From Aquilaria yunnanensis (Eukaryota > Streptophyta > Magnoliopsida > Malvales > Thymelaeaceae): 64,000 nt of DNA. Both the position numbers and the translations under genes were made by a program. Where the stretch lies: NCBI GenBank assembly GCA_039654915.1, contig CM077594.1:98656893-98720892 (forward strand), read 5' to 3'. Shown piece after piece: positions 12,122 to 25,500 of the stretch (position 1 is its first letter; the number at the start of each line of letters is the position of its first letter). The notes beneath the pieces were generated by a model. The model saw only the letters and a list, made by a program, of their open reading frames with translations. It had not been told where the DNA came from and did no database searches.

Positions 12122-12522
12122 CTTGAACTGAAGATTCGGTGATGGAGAATCACGCAAATGAGTGATGTGAAGGAGATTGATTCGAGGAAACGAAGAGAGG
12201 ATGATATTTGAGGAACATCAGAAGAAGAGAGACGTATCTGACTAAGAGAATGAGAACGCGATACCTGCTGAAGAATGAGAGCCCACCTGTAACCGGTTGA
12301 AATGGGCTCCCTCTTATTTCACCACACTCTAATGGCACAATAAGGACGAAATAAACTGTTAGGACCAGAATGAAATAAGCAGAAAAATGTAGTTCGTAGA
12401 CGTGGTTAGCCAAAAACTCCATCTAACATCATGGACGGTGGAGATGCAGCCTGTATGGTACCACCCCCCGTATTTTAGAATCTTCCTTTTTTTTCTATCT
12501 ATTTTAATAGTGCAGTTAATGA
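12122..12522. other. Spacer without recognised gene
   Basis: Short open frames on both strands without family resemblance. A T-rich stretch near 12487-12515 leads into the hAT MITE starting at 12523. Confidence 0.35.
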
Positions 12523-13016
12523 TAGGAGTGCGCACTATTCGACCGAAACTGAAAAAATTATTAAACCGAATTAATTTATTTTTTTGGTTTGATTTATTTA
12601 ATTTTTTTGTTTGATTTCTGTTAAAATCAAATTTCTGAAATTTGGTTTCGGTTGGAAGGATCAATTAATTAAGTTGCTAAATTAACCAAATTTTTAAAAA
12701 ATATTTTTGGGCTCATGATGGCCCCTTTTTGCTGTTGTCCCGTAGCCCATTGAAACTTATTGTTTAAGCCTAGATGACCCAACCCAACTCTCACGCCTCT
12801 TTTGTGCGTGAGGATGATGAGATTACTAAGGGAAATAAGAGGAAAATGTAAAGAAAAAGCAGTATGTATCAATAAGATGTTTGTAAATTCAGTTATTTCG
12901 GTTTTAAACTAAACCAAATTGAATATTTCAGTTTAGTTTTGATTGATTTTTCTTGATAATTCGGTTATTTCGATTTGTCATGGTCAGAAATCGAAATAAC
13001 TGAATATTCACCCCTA
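12523..13016. mobile_element. hAT-type MITE, family copy 1 (~494 bp)
   Basis: The left end TAGGAGTGCGCACTATTCG and the right end, read in reverse as TAGGGGTGAATATTCAG, are imperfect terminal inverted repeats followed by CCGAAAC-like and GAAATCGAAATAACC-like subterminal sequence. Flanks are GTTAATGA (12515-12522) and GTTAACGG (13017-13024), an imperfect 8-bp target duplication. The interior shares long stretches (GACCCAACCCAACTCTCAC, GTGCGTGAGGATGATGAGAT) with the element at 61598-62100, so both are one family. It encodes nothing of its own. Confidence 0.75.
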
Positions 13017-13141
13017 GTTAACGGCAAAATGAACAATGTAATATTTTCATAGTTAGAGGATGAAAGGTAGAACATTTTGTTGTTTTAGGATGAATCCGCA
13101 ACATGGGCATTAGTTCAAGGACGATAGATGCCATTTACCCT
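13017..13141. mobile_element. Solitary MULE-like terminal sequence
   Basis: Read on the minus strand, the sequence from about 13141 begins GGGTAAATGGCATCTATCG and continues with text resembling a Mutator-like terminus. No partner terminus was found on the other side of the adjacent MITE, so this is probably a truncated element into which, or beside which, the MITE inserted. Confidence 0.35.
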
Positions 13142-13561
13142 TACTAATAACTCATTTTGAAAAATTACTGTTAAATACAGTGGCTTGTATTAGGATTTTG
13201 CCGTCATCACTTCCACGAGCAAAACGAATCGTTTTGACCCGCAAAAGTAAGACCGAGAAATCTCAGGAATATGATGCGCGAAATTCCTTTCCCGAGTTCA
13301 ACGATGGAAGAAAGTAGAATCGAATAGCGAAAGAAAAATTCCACAAGCGCTTCTCTTCATTTTCATTTCCCAAATTCTTTTTAATTCTGTTCTTCTTTTC
13401 CTCATTCGTACGTTTCTCTTTGCGGATCCCTTTCTTTGATATCTCGAAGCTTTTTGCGGGAACTTTCCGTGGAACGAACCCTTGAATTTTGGTCGACTAC
13501 TCTTGCTTGCTAAAGTGCTTCATTCGTTCGTAATTGAAGCTGAGTTGACTCGGAATCGATA
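13142..13561 (+). promoter_or_regulatory. Upstream/5' leader region of UPL6
   Basis: The 420 bp before the UPL6 start codon are less AT-rich near 13200-13340 and turn pyrimidine-rich at 13350-13450, as expected for a plant 5' UTR. I cannot define a transcription start or a confident TATA box. Confidence 0.4.
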
Positions 13562-16500
13562 ATGTTCTTCAGCGGTGATCCAACGACTAGGAAGCGAGTG
13601 GATTTGGGAGGGAGGAGCTCTAAGGAGAGGGATAGAAAGAAGCTTCTGGAACAGACTCGCTCGGAGCGCAACCGCCGCCTCTGGTTGAGAAAGCAGAACT
13701 CGTCCGCCATCAAGATTCAGGTAGGTTTTTCTACTGTTGATTATGCGATTCATGTGTGATGATGATTTTCTAATATTCAATAATATAGAAAAACATACTT
13801 TTTAAGTGTTGGATAGTTTAGAAAAGCACGTGTTATTAGTATTTGCAACGAAGTATAGTTGCAATTGGCTTAGCCTTGATGTTCGTCCGTTAATTACAGT
13901 GCAATTGTGGAATAGGTATATTTTTCAGCTTGCTGCTGTGGTAACTGTAAGTTTTCAGGATTCCGTTGATGAACTTTTGTGTCAATGCCAACTGAGGTGG
14001 GGGAAGGAGTCCGAAGAGGATGCAAACTTAGGCAAATATAAATTTGGCTTTTCCCATTGACCAATAGGCGAAATTGATGGGACGGTGTTATGATGACGAT
14101 TTAGTGCTTCTTGGTGTGCTAGGTGGTCGTTTATGGAGCGTTTCTGGCCTGTTTATGCTTAGCTGGGTAGTTGCAACAGAATTCTGAGATAGGTTGATTT
14201 GGCTTGCATTGCAAGTGATACGCAGACAGTAATAAAATGGTGGTGATATGGTGATTGTCATTGGTACTACTAGCTGATTTGTTACCAATGAGGGTCACCT
14301 GGAAATCTCTTTATCTATTAGCAGTCTTAGAGGACATAAACTTTAGTTTGAATTTAGATTGTAAATTATCTGGGTTTAGTTCCTCAACTCTGAATGTTTT
14401 CAGTCAGAAACAAAAGGGTTATAGATTGTGCCCTAAAGGTTGATGATTGGTGTTTGTGGATTTGATGCACAGTTTCAAAATTATTGACGGGCTACATAAG
14501 ACCTCCCTGGATGTTGGTTTTTGAAACAGTTCTGTACTGGAATATAGATTACTACATCTCTACTGATTTGAGGTTTTTCACTATCTCAGAGCTATGTGTT
14601 TTTTTGTCACCTCTGATTGCTGCCAGTCTGGTGGTTAAATATAACCTTTCTTGTGCCTTCGATTTCTTGGTGCATTTTTTCTGTCTTTCTTTTTTTCTTT
14701 CTGCATAAAGATTCTGTTGCACTTCTGTTTTATTCTATTTTTGTTTATATTTTCTTTTTTGGGGCAAATTGTTGACTAATCACAAGCTAACAGAAATGCT
14801 TCAGGGGGAAAAAAGAAAGAGATTCTGAACTTTCTAAAGTACGTGAGCAGTTCTGCAGGACTTATGGAAAGTGCTGTGAAAAAGTAGAGAGGTTAGTTTT
14901 CAGCCCTTTGAGAATAAAGGGAAAGGTAGATAGTTACAAATAATGATAGACCCTAATCCCACTATCTTCTTTCAATGGTTGGCTGTTACTTGTTTTCAGA
15001 ACGTAATTTTGCCAACCAAGTTGGTCATGAGTTGATCATGTTTTTGTTTTTTAGATGATTTCTTCATGCTTTAAGTGGGATACCTACTACTGATATATCT
15101 TTATCTTTTGATTTTTTTTGGTCCATTCAGGCAATGTTTTGGCCCAGATTCACAGTTCCTGCGTCAGCTTTTGTTCTTTTTTAATCCAGACAATGCCGTT
15201 GATTTTTCAGTTCTTGTTGAAGCATGCCGGTTACTGCAGTTTTTTGTTCATGATGGTGGTACGTTTTGGATTTCAATCACTTGCATTAGGATACCCACTC
15301 TTGAGATTTCTATTGGGGAAAGCATATGCAACTAAGTTGTAATGATTCTTACCTTGCTCAATTGTTTACTCTGCCAGTGATATGAAAAACTAGAATTCCT
15401 GATAGGAATTATTGTCTTTAAGACAGCTTGACATATTTTGGTTCTGAAAACTAACATCAAAATGATTTTTGAGGTTCCATATGTTCTAATGAGCTTGCTT
15501 GATTGGTTGGTTTTGATAGGACACAGAGGAAGGATCAGGCCCCCACCCTTGCTCTTTTTCATCAAAATATATGTTTTCTTGTTGCTCTTCCTGATGCTTT
15601 ACTCTTTTTAAACCACTGCTTGATGTGGTCATATGTTTTTGGTTTCCCTAGTTTATGTTTGGTACTAACTCTCCATGCAAACAGGGGACATTGTCAGCCT
15701 CTTTGCAGGCTCTGAGTATACACCAAGCCATACTGTGGTTGACTACAGAGTGAAAAGACTTGCATTTTTGTGTATTCAGGCTGTACATAGGAATAGGTTA
15801 GTAACTGGACACCTTTTTGTCTTCAAATAGATGCGAAACTGCTGTTTATCTTTTTCTGTTGTTTATTCTACTATCCTTCTCCATAGCCTTTTATTTTGGG
15901 TTTCTCTGTGTGGTGGGTGGGCTTTGTTTGTACTCTCCCTTCCCCTAGTTCCCCCACTCCCTATCAGAAAACAAATATGCACATATATATTTAAAAAATT
16001 TTAAAAATCTTCCTTTTGTTATACCTAATCAATGTCTGGTCAACTATAAATTCGGCAGGAATCAATATAAAGACCACCTATTAATGATGCCTTATGAGTC
16101 AAATGGACCAGTAAGTGTCTTACTTGAAGCAGTGGTATTGTTAATGGATCCCAAACTACCATGGGCTTGTAAGATGGCTAGCTATCTACAGCAGAGAAAT
16201 GTATTCTCTCTGTTTAGAGAGATTGTTCTTACAGCAAAGGTATGCTTCTCTATTTCCGTTTGCTTAAAATTGTTCTCTAATGCTTTCATATGCCTTCAAG
16301 CATTATGCTTCTGTATGATTCTTTGATCACTGTAAATGACACTTACGTATAAGAAATGTGTGTATTGAAGTGGTGCTGTATGTAGCACAGAATCAGGTGC
16401 AGTACGGATCGAAAGTTAGACACAGTTATGGGTTCCATCTCCAAGAGAATGTTGTCTAATTGTATTATTTTTTAGTCAATGATTAATCACAAACTTGATA

Positions 16501-19500
16501 TGGAATATAAGTATGTCAATTTTATTTGATTACAAAATTTAAAGAGGATCTCTTCATTTATTTAATATCTTTACAGCCTTGCCTAATAAAGATCTAAATG
16601 CTGTCCATTCATGTCAATTAAAAGTCAGCTGTTTAATCAAATATATGTGGCCCACTTCTCCGCTAATAGCTCCAGCAGCCACATGAAGTTATCAACTAAA
16701 TCAAGAAGACCCATTGCTTTAGTCATTTCGCTAGGGCATTTCGTCTTTTCATGTTCATCTTCAACCCTAAGCCTGATCATTGAACTCAAACTCAAGTAGT
16801 GCCGGCAAGCCCTACTTCTTTGCTTTGCTTCATCACTGCTTCTCTTTGTCCTGCATGTTTTCTTTCTCTGATAATCTTTCCCCTCTCTGTGACACCATGT
16901 CTGGAGCAAAAGCTATATCTGTATTGGTACCGTATTAGCACTTCTGTCATGCTATGTTGACATAGGTGCACCCCAAGTTCATGTAATTAAGATGTTGCCA
17001 GGTGTGTATTAGGTGCAGTTTATAGATGACAACTTACTTTTTTTTCTTTTATAACTGATACTTATAGGTTGCAACTTTTGACATGCTAATTCACATAAAC
17101 CGATTCAGCTAAGCCCCAATTTGACCTAGTTGGGGCCCGCTACATGATTCTTCTGTCAACATTTCTCTCAATTGAAGGCAAGTTCCTCTATAATCTCGAA
17201 AAGAGCAAGATCGCTTTTCACCATTTCTGTCGAAGTTTAGGCCTACCCTTCTCTTTTCCTTTCCTGTATCTGGCTTATCACTGTTAATCACTGGGGCACC
17301 TATCTGTCTAGGTTTCACATGCCCAGGCAACCTTCCTAATTTTGTCCTTAATGAAACCTATTTTCAGCTGAATATTTGCTGGATTCTTGGAATATATTAG
17401 CTTGCAAGTTTATGTAGATTTGAACTGATTTTGGATAGTTTCTGAGATAATCATTTTGCGGAAGTAAAAAGCTGAGGAAGCTGGATATCTGCTTCACTTC
17501 CTTAAGTCCTTTGACATCTTGAATTGACCAAGAGTGACCAGCCACCAGCCTCAGCTTAGTGGCAAAATCTTATCTGACTTTGGCCCTGCTTGGAAAGAGC
17601 TTTTATGATTAGCGTAAAGAGTTTTAGATAATTTTATTAATGGTAGAGATCAAATCACTAAAGCTAAAAGCTATAATTGGATACTTTTTCGAAATTCTAA
17701 GACTAATCGCTAACGCTAATGCTAAATGAGGGCTTTCTTGAGTTGTGAAAGTCAGCATCTTGTTTAATTTGGCACACTTTTAATTCTTTCTGTGTTGAAT
17801 AGCAACTTGGTTCATTTGGTACTAATCTGTTAATGGTGCCTGTGCTGTGTAGTGTCTCTTTTTTTTTTCCTAATTGAAGTCTGCTTACAATTGTTCCATG
17901 TTTATTTTCTTCTTTGCCGCTGTCAGGCTAGAACTTTTTCCCCATAATGAACTTGTTTTTTATACAGGAAACTGCAAGGGCTGAAAGTTTACATGGGGAA
18001 GTTTCTTCACTGGAGCGTGTGCTTATCTTCATGATTTTTCATATTGGTCAAGGGCCATGTAGCTGTCCAAATTTTGATCCCCAGTGCAGTTTCTTATCCC
18101 AGATCCTCACTGTTCCCCTTTTGTGGCGAGTTTTTCCAAACTTAAAAGAGGTGGGTTATTCAAATTTGTTCCTCTGTGGCTTCTATGATTTCAATATAAT
18201 GGTTAATCCTGTTCTTCCCTATCCTTGTTACTTATGTGATGACGAGTAGCTTGCAGATGTTATTTAGAGTAAAAGCTACTTATTGTGCATTATGCTTGGT
18301 TGTCTAGGCTTTTACAACTTGCGACCTGACTCAACATTATGTTAGTCAGTTGGCATCCTATGTGCAGAATCATCCTAATCTTCTAGCCAGAGATGTGTCA
18401 AAGTCATATCCTGGTCATGCCTGTCTTCTTGGAAATCTACTGGAAGCAGCAACCATTGTTTTATCTCGGCCTGACTGTTCTTTTGAAATGGTATAAACTG
18501 ATGCTCTTTGCACTAACTTGTCATAGTTTTATATTCTTCTTCACTTGCTATAAGAAACTTCTTGAGTCATTCTGTGCCTTGCCTTTTCTCTATGCTCCCT
18601 TATCTATAATTAATATATGAAAAAAAAAATTTTACACTTTTGAAGTAAGCAATATCTGGCATAGGTATTCCATTACACAAGAGAAAAATGACGATCATGT
18701 TAATTTGAATTCTAGTTAAACCCACTGACCAACAAAGTTGGAAACTTGGAATGGGATGGAGAGATTAAACATATCAACTTAGAGAGCATAATGATTTTTT
18801 AATTTTAAGACTGGGAGGCTAGTTTCTTTTTTATAGTCAGTGATCATTGATTTCTTTATAATGAATGGTTGTGGAGTTCTTTGTATTCTTTTTCGCGTTG
18901 GACGTGTTCTGGATGGGAGTGAACCAGTGAAACGTAGATCAACTCATGTTGGCGTTCTTTGTTGGTTTCACTGAGAATTGATTTTTTTTATATATATTAA
19001 ATAGTAAATAGTTTTATAAGCTCTTTTACTAATTCCCTCTATGTAGGCTATAGACCTTGCTGCTGTTATGACATTCTTGTTGGAGGGTTTGCCTCACATG
19101 GACTCTAGCAACAACATAGGAAGAGGAGGAAGTATGTTTTTCTTTTTCCCAATTCTCATGCTTGTATTCATCTCGCCCTTGTAGTTATTTTGGCCTGAGC
19201 ATGCCTTGGTTTTTCTAGATTGCTTATTTTATCTAGAGAAAAATCATCTTACTTCAAGTTCCATGCTAGGGGAGGATGATATGGATGAAGATGATGCCGT
19301 AATGGAGATAGTGTTGGATCAGAGTTTGCAGCAACACATAACAAATGCTTTTGATTCACGTTTTCTTTTGCAATTGGTAAGCCATCTTGAGAGCTCATCG
19401 TAATTTTGGAATATAACTCTTGATCAGACTCTAATTTCAGATATTTTAATCTTGGACAGACTAATGTGTTAGTTGGTGGGGTTTCTGTCTTTAATGGCTC

Positions 19501-22500
19501 ACATAATGAAAGACCCAATGATAAAGAGATGGCGGCTATTGCTGCAGTATGTGCATTTTTGCATGTCACCTTCAAGACATTACCCCTTGAGCGAATAATG
19601 ACTGTCCTGGCTTATAGGACAGAACTTATTCCAGTGCTTTGGAATTTTATGAAACGCTGTCATCAGAATCAGAGCTGGTTTTCCCTGCCTGATAAGTTCT
19701 CATATCTGTTAGGAGATGCACCTGGTTGGCTACTGCCTTTATCTGTTTTCTGTCCTGTCTACAAGTAAGTGTTCTTGCTCAACAACTTGTTTTTTTTTTT
19801 TTTTTGTAATTTTAACATGCTTTTCAAGTCCTTCCCTGTTTGCTTGTTTCTTCCTTCATTCTGGATTTTCATATGTATTCTAATTTTGAGCAACATAACT
19901 TCTATTCTGACTCTGTTTTTGGTTGACAAAGGCACATGCTTATGATAGTTGATAATGAGGAGTTCTATGAGCAGGAGAAGCCTTTAGCATTGAAGGATGT
20001 TAGATGCCTAATAGTTATCCTTAGACAGGTAATTTCTTTCTGCACAATCTCACAGTCTCGGCATATACTTGGGGAGAGATCTAAAGCCTTTTAAAATGAC
20101 ATTCCTAATTGATAATTAAACCCATGAATTTTGTTATAAAAAAGAAAAGAATGAAAACTTTAGTTCTTCTCAAAATCTATTGTCACAAAGCTGGTTTTTA
20201 AATTATGAAAAAAATTGGTGCAAACTGTGCTTCAATAAAGTTATATGGTCAGGGTAACTACCTAGGCTCTTGGTAGTATACTTAAATGTGAACACAACCT
20301 TTTGATATTTATTGTTTTTGTATTTTTTTTAGGCATTATGGCAGCTACTTTGGGCAAGCCCTATGGCACAGCCTCATATGAAGCAACCTGCTGAAGCCAT
20401 CCAAAATAGGGTCAGCACCGTTGCCTCTGAGCTCCTTTCACAGGTAAGTTTCAGTGTTAGTTCTGAACCAATTGGATATTTCTGTTTTATCTTCAGATGG
20501 TTTTATTGGATCATGTGAGAGGAACAGTGGCTTATTGGAAAAATGTGATATGGAAGTAGAAAATGTTCTTTAGTTTTACAGCCTTATTTTCGTTTTACAA
20601 TTTACCATGCTTTAGTTTGAGCTGATTTTCTTTTACATTTTACTTTCACAGTTACAAGATTGGAACAACAGACGACAATTTACCCCACCTAGTGACTTTC
20701 AGGCCGATGGCGTAAATGATTATTTCATTTCTCAGGTAACCTTCTGGATTATATGTGCTGTTTTTTTGGATGAAAATCTTCTATGCGGCTTATTTTCCTC
20801 TTTTCCTATTTCAGGCAGTGGTGGAGGGTACAAGGGCACATGATATATTGAAGCAAGCACCATTCCTGATTCCATTTACAAGTAGAGTTAAAATTTTTAC
20901 AGTAAGTGATTGGCCCTAAGTAGATGTTGCAATTGCTAGTTTTACTTGTCTTGAGAAAATAGTATTTGCCAGAAATCTGGCAGTAGGTATGGACATTTTT
21001 GTTGAAAAGGGAGATGTTTGGAGCTGTTTAGTACTTGTAATTTTTTGGGTAAGATTGATAAAGTGACTAGTGATGTTCTGTTTGAAGACCATGCAGCATC
21101 TTGTTATTTTAGTTTTTGGGTTGGCAACCTCTGTCCTCATGAAGAGTTTGTCTACTCATCAAGACTCCACCTTACACCAACATACACCCAACACACAGGC
21201 ACACATACATGCTAACAAGAACAAAGAGAACACAACTTACTGACTTTTCCTTGGGTTCTAATGCTGTAATTCTACTTCCCAGTCACAACTAGCGGCAATC
21301 AGGCAAAGATATGGCGGTCATGGTGTTTTCACCAGAAATAGGTTCAGAATTCGACGTAATCATATTTTAGAAGATGCTTATAATCAGATGTGCACATTGT
21401 CGGAAGAAGATCTTCGAGGCTCGGTAATTGTACTTTACTTTGCTGTTCCATTCTCAGGCATTTCAACATGTCTGTAATGGCCATTCCAATTATTTTTGTC
21501 TTGATCTTATTATACAGTCTTCAAATTGCATATTTCCTATTTCCATACCTGCATAATCTCATTTTTTTTTGTTTAAATAAAAAATTATTTTAAAAAAATT
21601 TCAGATTCGTGTGTCATTTGTGAATGAGTTCGGGGTTGAGGAGGCTGGCATTGATGGTGGTGGTATTTTCAAAGATTTCATGGAGAACATCACTCGAGCT
21701 GCATTTGATGTGCAATATGGGTTATTTAAGGTTCGAAATCTTTGTTATTGTTTGTTTAGGTTTCAATGTGAAATAGCACTCATGTTTGATTAATTCATGT
21801 CAAGAGTTTCTAATTCTTACTGTGAAGTCTGTTTGGCTAGGCTGAAGCTTTCACATAAGGCATATGTGAAGTGTTTTTGTATGCAAACACAAGTCCTAAA
21901 AAGCTATTGCTGAGGTCTGACTAATAAGACACTAGGCTTTATCAACCTATAACTAATGGAAAGTGGGACATATATGTAAATTTATGAATTACTAGCGACA
22001 TTTGTGATTTTATGTTACTAGTGACTGTTTATTGGTCTGAGTATCATTCTTTTTGTTTGTAGTAATACCTTTCTGTATAACTAACTGATCCTATGTTTGA
22101 ATGAATTTCTGACAAATTTGGTTACATTCATGGTAAGGGAAGCATGGTTTCTTCTGACATGGATAATGTTTGTTTGTGATTTAGATTTGATAACTAGTTT
22201 GCTCTTTCATATCCTCCCTCATCTCTTATGAAACATTCCTGTTTAACATTATGTCTAATATTGGTATGCAGGAGACATCAGATCACCTTCTCTATCCTAA
22301 TCCTGGATCAGGAATGATTCATGAGCAACACTTGCAATTTTTCCATTTCCTAGGAACTCTTCTTGCAAAAGTATGGCTAGTTATTCTGTCACAGCAAGTT
22401 TCCCTTTAATGCACCTTTTCTCTGTGGTTCAATGCAAGTTTGAAAAATGCTTGCTGAAAGTGAAACCCCATGAATCACCACCTATTTATTCATTTTAGTG

Positions 22501-25500
22501 TTCACTAATTTGATTCCACTTGCAAATGAACAGTGAAGACTTAAATATTTGTGTTTTTTTGGTAAATAAGCACAGCTCACTCTTGGGAATCATTCTTAGT
22601 CTGGTATTTTAATTAATGAAAATGATGTAATCGGTGGTACTGTCTGCTTTATTCTGAAAATGCAACATATTATATAGTCAAAAGCAAGGTTTGCCACTTA
22701 TCTGTGTTTGTTCTTTGTTTGTGTGTATGCGTGCTGTTTGAACCATAGGCCCCGTTTGGGATCAGCTTCTACGATTAGCGTCAGAGTTTAAGATAATTTA
22801 TTCAGCGGTTGAGATAAAAACCCTGAAGCTAAAAGCTACCATTAGATAGCTTTTCCGAAACTCTAATGCTAATCGCTAACGCTAATACCAAACAGGGCCA
22901 TAGTTTGCATATATGGTTGTAGGAACTGGCTGAATGACCAACTATGATAAAAGTTTAGTGGAATGTATATATTAGCCTCGTTAAGTGGAGAATCTGTTTA
23001 GGGCCAGAGAGCATTTTTATGTTTTGAGTGTAACTTTGCATGAAAATTATGTTTAGGGCCAACATAAGTCTCATGTGTTCTTGGATAAGAATCTTTTATG
23101 TTGCTGAGTTTCATTTCGTACTTGAATTGCTAGCACACACTCTGGTTATTTCCTCGGTGGTTGGGCTATTGTACTTCTTATTTTATGTAATATGATGCTT
23201 TCTGATTAGACGGAATATTACCTTTTGTAGGCTATGTTTGAAGGGATTCTTGTTGACATACCTTTTGCAACCTTCTTTTTGAGCAAATTGAAACAAAGGT
23301 ATCCTTTATCTTTATCTCTTTGTGGTCAAGATCCTTGTTTCTGGCGTTAGGTGTATAATAACTTGAATACCGTAGTGTATAGCTTTTCTTATGGACATGC
23401 AAGGGCATACACGCACTACACTTTGGTGGTGTTGTCTCCTTTTGATACCATTATTTGACATTTGAAAAGCAGTATGTTACTTTATCACCTTTAGTGCATT
23501 GTATAAATTAATTGTGGATTGTTTCCTTTTTTGGGTCAGATATAATTATTTGAATGACTTGCCTTCTTTGGACCCAGAGTTGTATCGCCACCTAATTTTC
23601 TTGAAGGTATTTTCCCCTGATCATGCTCTCAACTTTGATGCAAGTGCACAAGTTCTCATTACGTGTCATAAGTTTTCCATGGAATGAAGCTGAATTGAAG
23701 ATTGATTGATGGATAATTTAACGTAATGTGGAGCTTTCATGCACCCAACTACTAGAATATAATGTTTTTCTAACAGTCCTCCATGAAACAATATGGATTT
23801 GACCACTAGAATACTTGTCAGATAAGGAATGGACAGTTGGTAGTATTTCTTACTTTCCCCTGCAGGAGAAAGAACTAGGGATACAAATAGTTGTCATCCT
23901 TGAGCTGTCATGTGAATTTGTTGAACCAACAGGCAGTGTAGCCAATAGCGTGCGCCTTGTGCACCATGGCATGGCGGTGGTGCTAGTGGCCGCCATCTGA
24001 GGGTGGTGGCAAGGCGAATTAAGGGTGGCATGCACCTCCGGCACAATTGCAATCATGGCAAGAGGCGTTGAGGTGCCTGCCATATTGAAGTTTCAAAGAG
24101 GCGTGTTTGCCTCTTTTTCTTTCCGCTGCTTCTTTTTTGTTTTCTTTCCCAATATCATTTTTCGAACAAAATTATCCCTAATGCTACAACATTTTAGCTT
24201 GCTTAACATTTAGTCCTTATTTGCTTCTCTTTATTTTTGTCTTGTGTTTTTTTCTTTTACATCTTCATAATCATCTAGTAATAATTATGAAACATTGAAT
24301 AGTAGGATTTTGGTGTTTCTATTTGAATTAATTTTTTTCAATCTACTATTATGTTATATCCAATATTTTACTTTTTTTTTTTAAAAAAAAATTGTGCTTC
24401 ACTTCACTTTGGCGGGCGCAATTATTGTGCCATGCACCTTATGGCGATAGATGGCTTAAGCACCTTGGTGCATCATTCGCCTTTCACTACCTTTCCAAAA
24501 GGCCTACATATTGGGGATTTAGTAGGGATTTGCTCCCTTATAATTTGATGGGTTCCCTCCATAGAAGAGATCACATTCGTTGTAGCTGTGCAATCGGTTC
24601 TTAAACCAATGAATGGTATTCTTTCATGAATTGGAGTCCGGGTTGAAGCTTATTTTCCTTATAATGATTGAATGAAACTGTTCCCCCAACCTTTCTGTCA
24701 TCTCACCTAGTCTATTTTAGTTTCTTTCACCATTTCTAGGGTGGTGTACAAGTCAGGTAGAAAAGAAAAACTAACGAGCATGTTACCTCATTCTCATAGT
24801 TTTCTGTTTGGGGTCATTGCTCATTTAAGCTTGTTGCTCTCTTAAAATGGCAGCATTATCAAGGGGATATCTCTGAGTTAGAGCTCTACTTTGTGATTGT
24901 TAACAATGAATATGGAGAGCAAACGGAGGAAGAATTGATTCCAGGAGGGAAAAACCTGCGTGTTACTAGTGAGAATGTCATTACTTTTATCCATCTTGTC
25001 TCCAATCACCGTTTGAATTACCAGGTAGTGCCATCCGTTAGTTTTTATTTTTTCCTTTCTTTTTTGCTGATTGGTCACTTCACTTTGGGCATGCTGTGTT
25101 CAGCATTGACTTTCATGATCATGATTCTTTAAATGATCAATTTCAGATAAGACAGCAGAGTTCTCATTTCCTTAGGGGATTTCAACAGCTTATCCAGAAA
25201 GATTGGATTGACATGTTTAATGAGCATGAGTTGCAGGTATAATTTTGTACTTGATTCTTTTCGCAAGAAAAAAAAAATCACTAGTTAAATCATCATTTTG
25301 GAACATATTATTCATTTGCACCCATAATCTATTTTTGTTATCACAAATATGTATTTGGCTAATGTCTTCTTATCCCTAAATACATGATACTTACATGACG
25401 GACTATTCTTATTTTTCACTCCCAAGTCATTGCATGGCTGTATGTTGGTGTTATATTAAAGTACATACAGATGACAGTCGCCCATATTATTTTGACTTTT

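Noticed and set aside
15118..15342. Alternative frames over UPL6 exon 3
   Set aside because: Only the frame giving CFGPDSQFLRQLL continues exon 2 and joins exon 4.
23815..24604. Open frames in UPL6 intron 19
   Set aside because: Both neighbouring exons splice in frame without this DNA, and the translations match nothing. Short inverted GTGCCATGCACC words hint at a repeat, but ends could not be defined.
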